Positions 1 to 8,143 of a stretch of DNA of 34,561 nt are shown here, piece by piece; the stretch's first letter is position 1; each line of letters begins with the position of its first letter. The DNA lies in the NCBI GenBank assembly GCA_015232855.1, contig JADFYW010000034.1:1-34561 (forward strand). The letters run 5' to 3'. A model generated the notes under the pieces. It ran no database searches, had not been told where the DNA came from, and saw only the letters and a list, made by a program, of their open reading frames with translations. The position numbers and the translations under genes were made by a program. The stretch is from Fibrobacteria bacterium (lineage in GTDB: Bacteria; Fibrobacterota; Fibrobacteria; UBA11236; JADFYW01).

Positions 1-780
1 TGGATAGGACTTTTTTCGTATACCGGTAAAGTGAGTTATGAGTATGCCGACCAAATCATTACTCTCTGTGAATCTAACCGCGCGGTTCAGCTTGCCGAAG
101 GCGCTGATAAGCAAAAAACAAAAATAATTCCTAATGGGATCTTTCCGGAACGTTACGAAAAAACACTTAGCCGATTTAAAGAACGGGAAAAAAAGCCTCC
201 TTTTATAGTGGGTTTTGTGGGTAGAGTTGTCTCTATTAAAGATATTAAGACCTTTTTACGGGCAGTTAAAATTGTTTATGATAAGTTGCCTGATATCCAG
301 GTGATGATAATGGGTCCCACAGATGAAGAACTGGATTATTACTATGAATGCCTTGAACTGATAGACATCCTGGAAATTAAGCCCATCATTAATTTTACCG
401 GTATGGTTCAATTGGATGATAATTATGATAAGATAGATGTACTTGTGCTCACCAGTATCAGTGAGGCTCAGCCATTAGTTATTCTTGAGGCGAACTGTAT
501 TGGCATACCCGTTGTGGCAACAGACGTGGGAGCTTGCAGTGAATTGTTAAACGGAGGCAGTGAAGAAGACCGGAATTTGGGCCCAAGTGGTATCATAACA
601 GGAGTTGCCAACCCCCGTGAAACCGCACACGGGATACTTGCATTATTGCAGGATCTCAGTTTGAATTACCAGTATGGCCAGAATGGTATTAAACGGGTAC
701 ATAAATTCTACCGTCAGCAAGACCTGCTGGCGGAGTATAACACCTTATATGAGAACTTGAAGTATGCAAATAAGGTTTAG
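1..780 (+). CDS. pelF: PelF, GT4 glycosyltransferase of Pel polysaccharide synthesis (5' partial)
   Basis: This is the C-terminal half (259 residues) of a retaining GT4 glycosyltransferase. The frame is open to base 1, so the real start lies upstream. PelF is the cytosolic polymerase of the Pel exopolysaccharide and uses UDP-activated amino sugars. Visible marks are the ADQIITLCESNR segment, IIPNGI, a GFVGR segment that opens the C-terminal Rossmann domain, and the donor-binding SEAQPLVILEA stretch with the E-x7-E pattern of GT4 enzymes, followed by a GIPVVATDVGA loop. Full-length PelF proteins are near 500 residues, so about half is missing. PelG follows, which is the standard pelF-pelG order and supports the name over a generic GT4 call. 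The first in-frame GTG in the window (base 31) is probably not the true start. Confidence 0.9.
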   Translation, partial: WIGLFSYTGKVSYEYADQIITLCESNRAVQLAEGADKQKTKIIPNGIFPERYEKTLSRFKEREKKPPFIVGFVGRVVSIKDIKTFLRAVKIVYDKLPDIQVMIMGPTDEELDYYYECLELIDILEIKPIINFTGMVQLDDNYDKIDVLVLTSISEAQPLVILEANCIGIPVVATDVGACSELLNGGSEEDRNLGPSGIITGVANPRETAHGILALLQDLSLNYQYGQNGIKRVHKFYRQQDLLAEYNTLYENLKYANKV

Positions 781-833
781 TAATGGTGAATAATCTATTC
801 CAAAGTGAATCGGATAAAGTTGCTTATAGATCG

Positions 834-870
834 TCACTTCGAGTAGGCATGGAATGCCGTATCGAGAAGT
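834..870. repeat. Palindromic intergenic element between pelF and pelG
   Basis: An imperfect inverted repeat. The left arm at 836-850 (ACTTCGAGTAGGCAT) pairs with the right arm at 854-870 (ATGCCGTATCGAGAAGT). The inner GGCAT/ATGCC part is perfect around a 3-nt loop, and the outer ACTTC/GAAGT part is offset by a 2-nt bulge. From memory, palindromes with ACTTCTCGA...TCGAAGTGAC ends are scattered in the intergenic regions of many Bacteroidota-like genomes. It sits in a 274-nt spacer (781-1054) that I read as non-coding. Confidence 0.6.
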
Positions 871-1054
871 CAACATTAGAGCCTGATTGTAATACTGTCA
901 GCTCTTTTAATTTCTCGATGCGGAAGATTTCCATATTCCTTACCCGAAATGATGATACCTGTACGGTGAGTATCCATTCTCTTAGCACGCCATTACTTCA
1001 TTACTCCAAACATATATGTCCAACACGATATGTATTTCTCCGGAGCATCGTTTA

Positions 1055-2461
1055 GTGGCTGGAATTGGTTTCAGACTTCAAAAAATGCTTTCGGAAGATA
1101 CCTATTCTTCCACGTTAAAAGCTTATTTTTATGCGGCGGCAGTTTCGTCCGGGCCCTGGTTGTTCACCATTATAAGTGTAGGGTTTATAGGACTCTATAC
1201 CTCTCTGTATCTGGATTTGCACACCCAGTTTGTATTTCGCTCTATCGTGGTGTATACCTATGCGTTTTCCCTGATTGTCACCGGGGCCTTTCAGATGGTA
1301 ATAACCCGATACCTCTCGGATCGGTTTTTTAGTCTGGACGCTGACGCGGCCCTTCCCACGTTCATGATGGTGTTAGTATTGTCTACCTTCCTTCAGGCGG
1401 TATCTGCTATCGCGTTTTATTCGTTTTTTGATTTTTCGCTGAAAATAAAAATGGCTGCCATATTACTCTATGTTGTAGTCAGTAACATTTGGCTGGCAAT
1501 GGTTTTTCTTACGGCTCTGAGAGATTTCAGAGGAATTCTAATTAGTTTCTTATCCGGAGCAGCGGTTAGTTTATTGGCTGGTATTGTCTGGGGACGTTTT
1601 GAAGGACTGCTCGGTTTATTGATGGGATATTCAGTTGGTCAGTCCCTGATTCTTCTTTTGCTCACGCGCAATATCTTTCATGAATTTCGCTACGTAAAAT
1701 CTCTGGATAGAGAATTTTTCCATTATTTTAAGATGTATCCCCAGCTTATTTTTATCGGACTTCTCTACAATCTTGCCATATGGATTGATAAGTTTATTTT
1801 CTGGTACTGTGGACCAGGAGAGCAGGTAGAGGGATTACTTTATTTATGCAGGGTATATGATAGCTCCATGTATATCGCTTTCTTATCCATTATTCCTTCA
1901 CTTTCTTTGTTTATCATAAGGATTGAAACGAGTTTTTACCAGTATTACCGGGATTTTTATGGGGCCATAACAAAGAAAATGCCCCTAAGTGTGATTGAAG
2001 ATAAAAAACAACAGATATTTGATTCTTTGTATCTGAGTATGCAGCGTTTTTTAAAACTGCAGGGATTTATATCTCTGCTTATTATTATCTTCGCCCATTT
2101 TATAATCGACTTTATGAATTTGGAATGGCGTCAGGTGTCGATTTTGCAAATAGGGGTACTGGGTACTTTTCTCCATGTACTGGTGCTCATTCTGTCTATA
2201 ATTGTGTTGTACTTTGACTTCCGGAATCTTTGTCTTGGTATAACGCTTACTTTCTTTTTAACCAATATGGTTTTTACCTGGATAACGGTACAACTGGGGT
2301 ATGCGTTCTATGGGTATGGGTATATGTTTTCTTGTCTGGTGACCCTGGTGGTTGGGTTTATTCTATTCGCCAACAAACTGAAAGACCTGGAATATATAAC
2401 ATTCATGAAACAACCGGTTATGACTACCAGAAGAGAAACGGCCCCGGAGCGGGGAAATTAG
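1055..2461 (+). CDS. pelG: PelG, Pel polysaccharide inner-membrane transporter
   Basis: A polytopic inner-membrane protein of 468 residues with about 12 hydrophobic segments. PelG is distantly related to the MATE/Wzx-type flippase fold and works with PelD/PelE/PelF to move the Pel polymer across the inner membrane. I place the start at GTG 1055. It gives the family-typical N-terminus (AGIGFRLQKML, then SSGPWLF) and has a GGAG ribosome binding site at 1042-1045 with 9 nt spacing. An in-frame ATG at 1016 would add 13 residues not seen in the family and has no good binding site. Length agrees with known PelG proteins of about 450-460 residues. The last residues are basic and cytoplasmic. It is the last gene of the pel cluster here, followed by a convergent gene. 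Confidence 0.9.
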   Translation: MAGIGFRLQKMLSEDTYSSTLKAYFYAAAVSSGPWLFTIISVGFIGLYTSLYLDLHTQFVFRSIVVYTYAFSLIVTGAFQMVITRYLSDRFFSLDADAALPTFMMVLVLSTFLQAVSAIAFYSFFDFSLKIKMAAILLYVVVSNIWLAMVFLTALRDFRGILISFLSGAAVSLLAGIVWGRFEGLLGLLMGYSVGQSLILLLLTRNIFHEFRYVKSLDREFFHYFKMYPQLIFIGLLYNLAIWIDKFIFWYCGPGEQVEGLLYLCRVYDSSMYIAFLSIIPSLSLFIIRIETSFYQYYRDFYGAITKKMPLSVIEDKKQQIFDSLYLSMQRFLKLQGFISLLIIIFAHFIIDFMNLEWRQVSILQIGVLGTFLHVLVLILSIIVLYFDFRNLCLGITLTFFLTNMVFTWITVQLGYAFYGYGYMFSCLVTLVVGFILFANKLKDLEYITFMKQPVMTTRRETAPERGN

Positions 2462-2488
2462 TTAGTTTCTGTCCAAAACTTTACTATT

Positions 2489-2631
2489 TCACCGCAAAGG
2501 CGCAAAGGACGCAAAGAACTCGCAAAGAGGTAAATAATTTTTTTTAATTGTATACTGAACATTGTGTTACATCATGTGTGTTTATTTGTACTCTTTGCGG
2601 ATCCTCTGCGTTCTCTGCGCCTTTGCGGTGA
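2489..2631. repeat. Paired-arm inverted repeat (GCAAAGRMC type) between convergent genes
   Basis: Two 41-nt arms in inverted orientation, 2489-2529 and 2591-2631, match at 35 of 41 positions and flank a 61-nt AT-rich centre. Each arm contains short tandem units of the GCAAAGGAC/GCAAAGAAC kind. The element fills the gap between pelG and the minus-strand regulator. The right arm ends 6 nt beyond the regulator's stop codon. It could fold as a long hairpin from either strand and so act as a two-way transcription barrier. Similar CGCAAAGGCGCAAAG repeats are, from memory, common in environmental bacterial genomes. Confidence 0.8.
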
Positions 2632-2637
2632 GTTTTC

Positions 2638-3009
2638 TTATCCCGTACCCAGCAACTCACCTACGCTCTTTACCAATTCTTTGTCATCGAATGGTTTGGT
2701 GAGGTATTTGGAAGCTCCTACTTCCTGGCCCCAAAATTTATCAAAGTTTTGCGCTTTAGCCGTTAGCATGATAATAGGCAGGTTTTGGGTTTCAGGGCTT
2801 TCACGTAAAGTACGGCAAACTTCATAGCCGTTAATTTCAGGCATCATAACGTCAAGTACCACGAGGTCTGGTTCGTAAGTTTTAACTTTTTCCAATGCTT
2901 CTCTGCCGTTTTCAGCGGTGTCCACTTCATAACCTGATATTTGCAGGCGTTTTTTCACAGTCATGAGAATATCTGGTTCATCGTCTACAAGTAAAATTTT
3001 TTTAGGCAT
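2638..3009 (-). CDS. Single-domain response regulator (CheY/PilH-like)
   Basis: A 123-residue stand-alone receiver domain with all phosphorylation residues present: acidic pair D9/D10, phospho-acceptor D53 in VLDVMMP, T83 in LTAK and K105 in TKPF. There is no output domain, so it must act by protein contact, as CheY, PilG or PilH do. The segment after the LTAK motif, with DKFWGQEVGASKYLTKPF, resembles receiver proteins of chemosensory and twitching pathways. Start: ATG with a GGGAG binding site about 6 nt upstream on the minus strand. It lies about 5 kb from the pilus block, so a role in pilus control is possible but inferred. No partner kinase is in the window. Confidence 0.9.
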   Translation of the reverse strand: MPKKILLVDDEPDILMTVKKRLQISGYEVDTAENGREALEKVKTYEPDLVVLDVMMPEINGYEVCRTLRESPETQNLPIIMLTAKAQNFDKFWGQEVGASKYLTKPFDDKELVKSVGELLGTG

Positions 3010-3201
3010 AGAGTCTCCCGTTCAGCGTTCACTTTTTCCGCAAAAATCCGGTCATAGGTCAAATTTGAGTATATCTCTTTTACTCCTATTATATTATTAA
3101 TTTTTTTTATAAAGCTTGTTAAGAGGTTTTTTTCTTCTTTTTGGCAGTTATTATTTTATTAAATGGTGTTTATATGGCGTGTTTCTTATGAAAAAAGTAT
3201 T

Positions 3202-3232
3202 TTGACATGAAAATCACCTCTTAAACTTTAAC
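3202..3232 (+). promoter_or_regulatory. Possible sigma70-type promoter for the M3 peptidase
   Basis: A perfect TTGACA -35 box lies at 3202-3207. The best -10 candidate is a poor TTTAAC at 3227-3232, giving 19 nt spacing. It lies 17 nt before the ATG at 3249, in the 239-nt gap between divergent genes. The weak -10 keeps confidence low. Confidence 0.3.
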
Positions 3233-3248
3233 GAAAATCAGTATATAA

Positions 3249-4994
3249 ATGAATTCAAAAAAAGCTTGGCAACAGCTCGTTACCCGCCCCTCTAAAGAGT
3301 TTCCCCGTATTTTTTTACCCCCAAAGATTGATTTCAGTAAATGGCTTAATCTGGCTCCTTATGCGGATGATCTGGTTAATCGGAGCCTTGAAACACTTCC
3401 AGCGCTTCGCAAATGGATGCTTGAAGTGACTGAATTTCAGAATGTATGTTTTGAAGAAGAATCCCGACTCTATGTTGATATGACTTGTAATACCAGAGAC
3501 AAAACAAAAAGTCGGGCTTATGCGGGTTTTGCAAAGAATATTAAGCCCCGGTTATTAAGTGTTCAGAATAAAATTGATAAAAAAATCCATACTCATCCCC
3601 TCAAAAATAAAATCAGTAGAAAAAAATATGGGAAATGGCTGGGTAGCTTAAAAAACCAGCTTACGCTCTTTAGTGAGAAAAACCTGTCGATAAACACTGA
3701 AATTTCTGAATTGGATCAGCTTTACCAAAAAGTGTGTGGAGCCATGACCGTCAAATGGAAGGGGAAAGCCAAAACCGTTGTCCAAATGAATGTTATCCTT
3801 GAGAAGAAAAACCGGGAAGAACGGGAATCCGCCTGGCGCAAAACCTGGGAACGCTATATTAAAGATAGGGCACAACTAGATACCATCTTTGACAAGTTGA
3901 GAAATAAGCGAAGCCAGGTCGCGAAGAATTTAAAACTGAAGGATTATCGTGAGTATTGTTTTAAACAATATGAACGGACAGATTATACGGTTAAAGACTG
4001 CCATGTATTTCATGATACGGTTGAGACTGTTATTGCTCCATTGTACCGGAAGATGCTTGATTATAAGCGGGAACAGTTGGGGTTAACCTGTCTTCGCCCA
4101 TGGGATACTGCATGTGACCCCCAGGGACGCTCTGGTTTACAACCGTTTCGGGGCCAAAACGAGCTTATTAGTGGCGTTGGCAGGATTTTTAAAAAAATGG
4201 ATCCGGAGTTACATAAATACTTTATGATAATGCGTCGGAAACAGTTGCTTGATTTGGAAAATCGCTATGGGAAAAGCCCTGGTGGTTACCAGATTATGTT
4301 TGACGAGGTCCGGTTACCATTTATTTTTATGAACGCGGTTAATTCAAATAAAGATGTATTTGTGCTGCTCCATGAATCAGGCCATGCTTTTCATCAGTTC
4401 CTGAGTCGTGACTTTGATTTTTCTTATAATCGTGAACCGCCAATGGAGTTTTGTGAAGTTGCTTCCATGAGTATGGAGCGGATGGGTATGAAGTATCTCA
4501 ATGAATTTTATAATGAAAAAGATGTAGCCCGCTCTACAGCAGTTGCTGCAGATGATATATTCAGGCTGTTTATTTGGATCGCCATTGTTGATAGTTTTCA
4601 ACATTGGATATATACGCATCCGGGTCATACCCGTACACAACGCAACGCGAAATGGTTAGAAATTCATGAGCGTTTTCATACCGGTATCAATTGGTCCGGG
4701 CTGCATAATTATCGCAAAACATCCTGGCATCGTCAGCTGCATATTTTCCTTTATCCCTTTTATTATATTGAATATGGAATAGCTCAGATCGGAGCTCTTC
4801 AAATGTGGCAACAACATCAGAAGAATAGCAAAATGGCGTTAAACAGATACAAAAAGGCCTTAGCATCTGGTAATACCCTTAGTTTAAAGGGGCTTTTTAC
4901 AAAAGCGGGGCTAAAGTTTGATTTTACTCCTAAGACGGTTGGTCCTCTGGCGGAGGCTCTTTATGACGAATGGCTACAATGTAGGGATTCTTAA
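3249..4994 (+). CDS. M3-family oligoendopeptidase (PepF-like metallopeptidase)
   Basis: A 581-residue zinc metallopeptidase of family M3 (thimet oligopeptidase / oligoendopeptidase F type), which trims short peptides in the cytoplasm. The zinc motif HESGH is at residues 375-379, followed by AFHQF. The downstream glutamate ligand is probably E403 in the EFCEVASMSME segment. Other family marks are the NREERESAWRK region in the helical N-terminal half and the C-terminal FLYPFYYIEYGIAQIGALQMW stretch, which is typical of the M3B group. No signal peptide is visible. Length matches the roughly 560-600 residues usual for M3B enzymes. The ATG at 3249 has no clear Shine-Dalgarno sequence. It is monocistronic or loosely linked to pgpA 40 nt downstream. 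The exact subtype is uncertain. Confidence 0.9.
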   Translation: MNSKKAWQQLVTRPSKEFPRIFLPPKIDFSKWLNLAPYADDLVNRSLETLPALRKWMLEVTEFQNVCFEEESRLYVDMTCNTRDKTKSRAYAGFAKNIKPRLLSVQNKIDKKIHTHPLKNKISRKKYGKWLGSLKNQLTLFSEKNLSINTEISELDQLYQKVCGAMTVKWKGKAKTVVQMNVILEKKNREERESAWRKTWERYIKDRAQLDTIFDKLRNKRSQVAKNLKLKDYREYCFKQYERTDYTVKDCHVFHDTVETVIAPLYRKMLDYKREQLGLTCLRPWDTACDPQGRSGLQPFRGQNELISGVGRIFKKMDPELHKYFMIMRRKQLLDLENRYGKSPGGYQIMFDEVRLPFIFMNAVNSNKDVFVLLHESGHAFHQFLSRDFDFSYNREPPMEFCEVASMSMERMGMKYLNEFYNEKDVARSTAVAADDIFRLFIWIAIVDSFQHWIYTHPGHTRTQRNAKWLEIHERFHTGINWSGLHNYRKTSWHRQLHIFLYPFYYIEYGIAQIGALQMWQQHQKNSKMALNRYKKALASGNTLSLKGLFTKAGLKFDFTPKTVGPLAEALYDEWLQCRDS

Positions 4995-5034
4995 TCACTT
5001 CTTTAAGTAATTTTGAAATCTGAATAGGTATGCT

Positions 5035-5520
5035 TTGAAAACAACTCTCATAAATTTTATTGGCTCTTTTTGTTACCTGGGCAGAGCTCCTTTTGCACCG
5101 GGTACTTTTGGTTCTGCCGGAGCCGCTTTGTGTTTTTGGCTTGGGCTCTTGTTTTTACCATCAGGTGTATACCCCTATTTTTTGTATCTGGTTCCTGTTT
5201 TGGTATTTGCAATTGGCTGGCCGGTCTGTTCTTATATCGAAAAAACGGGTGGCAAAGATGATCCGGGCTGGGTGGTCATTGATGAACTTGGTGGGCAATG
5301 GCTAACTTTCTGGTTGATACCATGTGAGCAAATTGTTGAAAAACCATATTTGATTTTAATTGGGTTTGGACTTTTTCGTCTGTTTGATATTTGGAAACCC
5401 TTTTTTATCAAGAAGTTAGATGCCATTCGGGGTGGTTTTGGCATTATGGCTGATGACTATCTGGCCGGTTTTTACGCTGCGATTCTTCTTTTCCTTATTG
5501 CCCGTTTTTTGCCGCTATAA
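5035..5520 (+). CDS. pgpA: PgpA, phosphatidylglycerophosphatase A
   Basis: A 161-residue inner-membrane phosphatase that removes the phosphate from phosphatidylglycerophosphate to make phosphatidylglycerol. Family motifs are all present: APFAPGTFGS near the N-terminus, DDPGWVVIDELGGQW in the middle, LFRLFDIWKP, and GGFGIMADDYLAG near the C-terminus. These acidic motifs (D-E and D-D) form the presumed Mg2+-dependent active site. Four hydrophobic segments alternate with them. The start is TTG at 5035, preceded by AATAGG at about 5022-5027. The nearby ATG at 5030 is out of frame and stops after two codons. Length is normal for the family. It is probably cotranscribed with the peptidase upstream. 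Confidence 0.93.
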   Translation: MKTTLINFIGSFCYLGRAPFAPGTFGSAGAALCFWLGLLFLPSGVYPYFLYLVPVLVFAIGWPVCSYIEKTGGKDDPGWVVIDELGGQWLTFWLIPCEQIVEKPYLILIGFGLFRLFDIWKPFFIKKLDAIRGGFGIMADDYLAGFYAAILLFLIARFLPL

Positions 5521-5543
5521 CTCAAATAGAGTAAAATAGTTAA

Positions 5544-5565
5544 GGGCTTTTATTGCATTAAGCCC
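5544..5565 (+). terminator. Weak hairpin after pgpA
   Basis: A GGGCTT stem at 5544-5549 pairs with AAGCCC at 5560-5565 around a 10-nt loop, 23 nt past the pgpA stop. A T-rich stretch follows (GGGTTGTTTGG) rather than a clean U-run. It overlaps a promoter-like sequence for mltF, so it could be regulatory instead. Confidence 0.3.
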
Positions 5566-5582
5566 GGGTTGTTTGGTAATAT
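5553..5582 (+). promoter_or_regulatory. Putative sigma70 promoter for mltF
   Basis: TTGCAT at 5553-5558 and TAATAT at 5577-5582 are separated by 18 nt, 50 nt ahead of the mltF start. A CTAATA/TATTAG palindrome (5596-5601 and 5606-5611) lies at about the expected transcript start and could be an operator or leader hairpin. Confidence 0.45.
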
Positions 5583-5632
5583 CCATAGAAGCTCTCTAAT
5601 ATCCTTATTAGATTGTAAGGACAGGATATGTA

Positions 5633-7117
5633 GTGTCAATCAGTATGTTTTTTAAAATAAAAACAGTTAAGTTTTTGCTTTTATTTTTGCTTCTCTTTTT
5701 AGCAAGTTGTGGAGAAGTGGTTACAACAAAGTCCAAACATATGCCGCCTGGTGAATTATTTGATTTGGCAAAGATTAAAGAGCGGGGAACGCTCATTGCC
5801 CTCTGTAGATATGATCCCAATACCTATTTTATTTATAAGGGGAGACCCATGGGGTTTGAGTATGAAATGCTGAGCCTGCTTGCCAAACACCTGGGGGTCA
5901 AACTGGAAATGCGGGTTCCCCGGGATTGGAACAATGTGTTTGCTTTGCTTGAAAGTGGCGAAGGTGATATTATTGGGGCAAATTTATCAGTCACCTTAAA
6001 CAGGTTACGGGTAGCTACCTTTACTGAACATTTTCGTACAACCAGACAGATGCTGGTTCAACGCAAACCAAGAAACTGGCGGGCAATGAAAGTTCATGAA
6101 ATTGAACAGAACATGATTAGAAACCCAATTAATCTTATTGGTCAACCGGTATATGTGTTAAAAGACTCTCCCCATCAAAAACGACTACAACATCTGGCCG
6201 AAGAAATTGGAGGGCGGATAAATATAGTGGAGGCACCCCAGGAATGGGACCAGTCCTATCTAATAAAAAGAGTAGCGGAAGGCACTATTAAACATACTAT
6301 CTCGGATGAGAATATTGCTAAAGGCTATGAGGCTTATTATGGGAATATAGATGCCAGTACCCCTATAAGTTTCCCCCAGCGGGTGGCCTGGGCTGTTCGT
6401 CAGGACGCTCCTCAATTATTAAATGCGATTAATGCCTGGATTGCGGTGCATAGGGATACTAAAAACCCGCGTTTTAACATTATTTTTAAGAAATACTACC
6501 GGAACAGAGCTGCATTCGCAGAACGTCTATCCAGTGGGTATATCTATGGTCAGAAAGGAGGGAGTATCTCTCCCTATGATAAATTATTTAAGAAATATGC
6601 TAAAGATATCGGTTGGGACTGGAAGCTGATAGCCTCTCTTGCCTACCAGGAATCCCGTTTTGATCCTCATATAAAAAGTTGGATGGGGGCGGTAGGACTG
6701 ATGCAGGTATTACCTTCAACTGCCCGGGAATTAGGGGTGTCTTATCTTGAAAATCCTAAAAATAATGTAATAGCAGGGACGCGATATCTCGCGCGAATGT
6801 TAAAGTTATGGCAGCGTATTCCTGATGAAAAGGAGCGGGTTAAATTTGTTTTGGCCTCATACAATGCGGGGCCCGGTCATTTATTTGATGCAAGAGCATT
6901 GGTACGGAAGTACGGTGGAGATGAAAATGTCTGGGACGGGAATGTTGCTGAATACCTTAGGAAAAAAGCGGATAAAAAATATTATTACGATGAGGTGGTG
7001 AAATACGGGTATTGCCGGGGGGAAGAACCCTTTAAATATGTGGAAGAAATATTAGCACGCTATGAAATCTACCGGAGTTTGGACGAACATATCGAACATG
7101 CAAATAAGAAACAATAG
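5633..7117 (+). CDS. mltF: MltF-like membrane-bound lytic murein transglycosylase
   Basis: A 494-residue lipoprotein that cleaves peptidoglycan glycan strands with 1,6-anhydro product formation. The N-terminus has a hydrophobic signal and lipobox LASC with Cys26. Residues about 48-290 form a family 3 solute-binding-like domain (GTLIALCRYDP, then MGFEYEMLSLLAKHLGV). This is the regulatory part of MltF and probably senses muropeptides. Residues about 310-460 form the SLT catalytic domain. The catalytic glutamate is E340 in YQESRFDP, followed by GAVGLMQVLPSTARELG and SYNAGPGH. The GTG at 5633 is chosen because AGGA at 5623-5626 lies 6 nt before it; ATG 5645 is a possible alternative. A small cyclophilin-like gene starts 2 nt after the stop, so the two are cotranscribed. 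Confidence 0.93.
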   Translation: MSISMFFKIKTVKFLLLFLLLFLASCGEVVTTKSKHMPPGELFDLAKIKERGTLIALCRYDPNTYFIYKGRPMGFEYEMLSLLAKHLGVKLEMRVPRDWNNVFALLESGEGDIIGANLSVTLNRLRVATFTEHFRTTRQMLVQRKPRNWRAMKVHEIEQNMIRNPINLIGQPVYVLKDSPHQKRLQHLAEEIGGRINIVEAPQEWDQSYLIKRVAEGTIKHTISDENIAKGYEAYYGNIDASTPISFPQRVAWAVRQDAPQLLNAINAWIAVHRDTKNPRFNIIFKKYYRNRAAFAERLSSGYIYGQKGGSISPYDKLFKKYAKDIGWDWKLIASLAYQESRFDPHIKSWMGAVGLMQVLPSTARELGVSYLENPKNNVIAGTRYLARMLKLWQRIPDEKERVKFVLASYNAGPGHLFDARALVRKYGGDENVWDGNVAEYLRKKADKKYYYDEVVKYGYCRGEEPFKYVEEILARYEIYRSLDEHIEHANKKQ

Positions 7118-7119
7118 TT

Positions 7120-7497
7120 ATGAAAAAAATTAAGATACATGTGGATAATCTCGAAATAGAAGCTGACCTTTTCGATACACCAACGGCCAAAACAATAGAA
7201 GAGGCCCTTCCCTTTGAGGGGGAAGTAAATGTGTGGGGCGAAGAAATTTATTTTGATATACCCGTAAGTTGCCAGCAGGAACCTGAGGCCCGGGAAGAAG
7301 TTGAACCAGGGGACCTGGCTTTCTGGCCCACGGGTTCGGCCTTTTGTATTTTTTTTGGCCCAACTCCTGTGAGTACTGATGATAAACCCAGAGCCTACAG
7401 TCCCGTGAATGTGTTTGGGCATATCAATGGGGGTACAAGCTCTCTAAAAACAGTCTCTTATGGTGCAAAAATTATCATTGAAAAGGTTGCAGATTAG
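7120..7497 (+). CDS. TM1367-type cyclophilin-like protein
   Basis: A 125-residue soluble protein of the cyclophilin-like family typified by Thermotoga TM1367 (Cyclophil_like / DUF369). Recognised from the NVWGEEIYFDIPV segment, the EEVEPGDLAFWPTGSAFCIFFGPTPVS core and the SPVNVFGHINGG strand. Members have a cyclophilin-like beta-barrel; prolyl isomerase activity has not, as far as I know, been shown for them. No signal peptide. It follows mltF by 2 nt, so it is translated from the same message. A link to envelope metabolism is only positional. Length is typical of the family. Confidence 0.85.
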   Translation: MKKIKIHVDNLEIEADLFDTPTAKTIEEALPFEGEVNVWGEEIYFDIPVSCQQEPEAREEVEPGDLAFWPTGSAFCIFFGPTPVSTDDKPRAYSPVNVFGHINGGTSSLKTVSYGAKIIIEKVAD

Positions 7498-8143
7498 TAA
7501 TCCGGAACTGATTCTCGTGTGCCCTTAAGTTAAGGACTTGAACATCAAATACGCGAGGCCTTAGCCGACCGGTGAAGCGTACTTATAAAATTTGTAGTGT
7601 AAATATCAGACTGAATATTGCCAATGTTGATTCTCACGAACTGAAATCACTCAATAATACACAGAAAAGAAGGAATATAGTTTTTTCTAAAAGAACGTGT
7701 TGTTTAAATAATTTTGTATAGGCTGCTGTTCAAGAATTACCTGTCGGAACCCAGTTTTTTTTCTTGTTTTAATGTATGGAAAAGAAAAGTTTGAATAAAA
7801 ATAAATAAGTGTTGAATGTTTTGGAAAACATAATTTTACTTGAGTATAAGTATGAAGGGTCGTAATTATGTTCTTAAAGGGTTAAAATTAATTTTATTCG
7901 CATAAAATTAAAAACAGATTCATTTCTAAAAAAACTAAAATGAATAAAAAAACAAAAAAACACCAGGGTGCAGTTGAGAAATAGAAGCCCTATTAAGTTT
8001 ACAAAAAAAGAAAAAAAGGAATACCATATTGCTTGAAGAAAGTAAAAACACATCCTATTTTATTCGGAAGTTTTTAAATGTGAAATAAAAGTAATGATTA
8101 TTTCTGCACAAAAAGAACAAAAAAATCGCGATCGGAATATAAT
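7498..8143. other. Long AT-rich non-coding leader before the pilus-linked block
   Basis: 646 nt with no credible ORF. The first 90 nt are more balanced in composition and contain possible stems. CTTAAGTTAAG lies near 7524-7534. TACGC (7550-7554) pairs with GCGTA (7577-7581), enclosing GGCC...GGCC-like and CCGACCGG sequence. From about 7600 the region is strongly A/T-rich with A-tracts, consistent with curved DNA. It probably holds the 3' end of the upstream transcript, the promoter of the Ig-lipoprotein gene and perhaps a structured RNA. I could not match it to a known riboswitch class. Confidence 0.5.
8033..8061 (+). promoter_or_regulatory. Putative sigma70 promoter for the Ig-lipoprotein/pilus block
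   Basis: TTGAAG at 8033-8038 and TATTTT at 8056-8061 are exactly 17 nt apart. This predicts a transcript start near 8068 and a 5' leader of about 76 nt before the ATG at 8144. The AT-rich context raises the chance of a random match. Confidence 0.4.

Noticed and set aside
783-1055. 90-codon ORF between pelF and pelG
   Set aside because: The translation has no domain, runs through the palindromic repeat, and its end falls at the pelG start with no conserved features. More likely a chance ORF.
2230-2547. 105-codon plus-strand ORF overlapping the pelG 3' end
   Set aside because: It is in another frame of pelG and runs into the GCAAAG repeat. No support as a gene.
7515-7585. c-di-GMP-II riboswitch because of CCGACCGG sequence
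   Set aside because: Only a short match to the 3' core is present. The expected 5' GCGCGGAAAC segment and pseudoknot arrangement are not seen.
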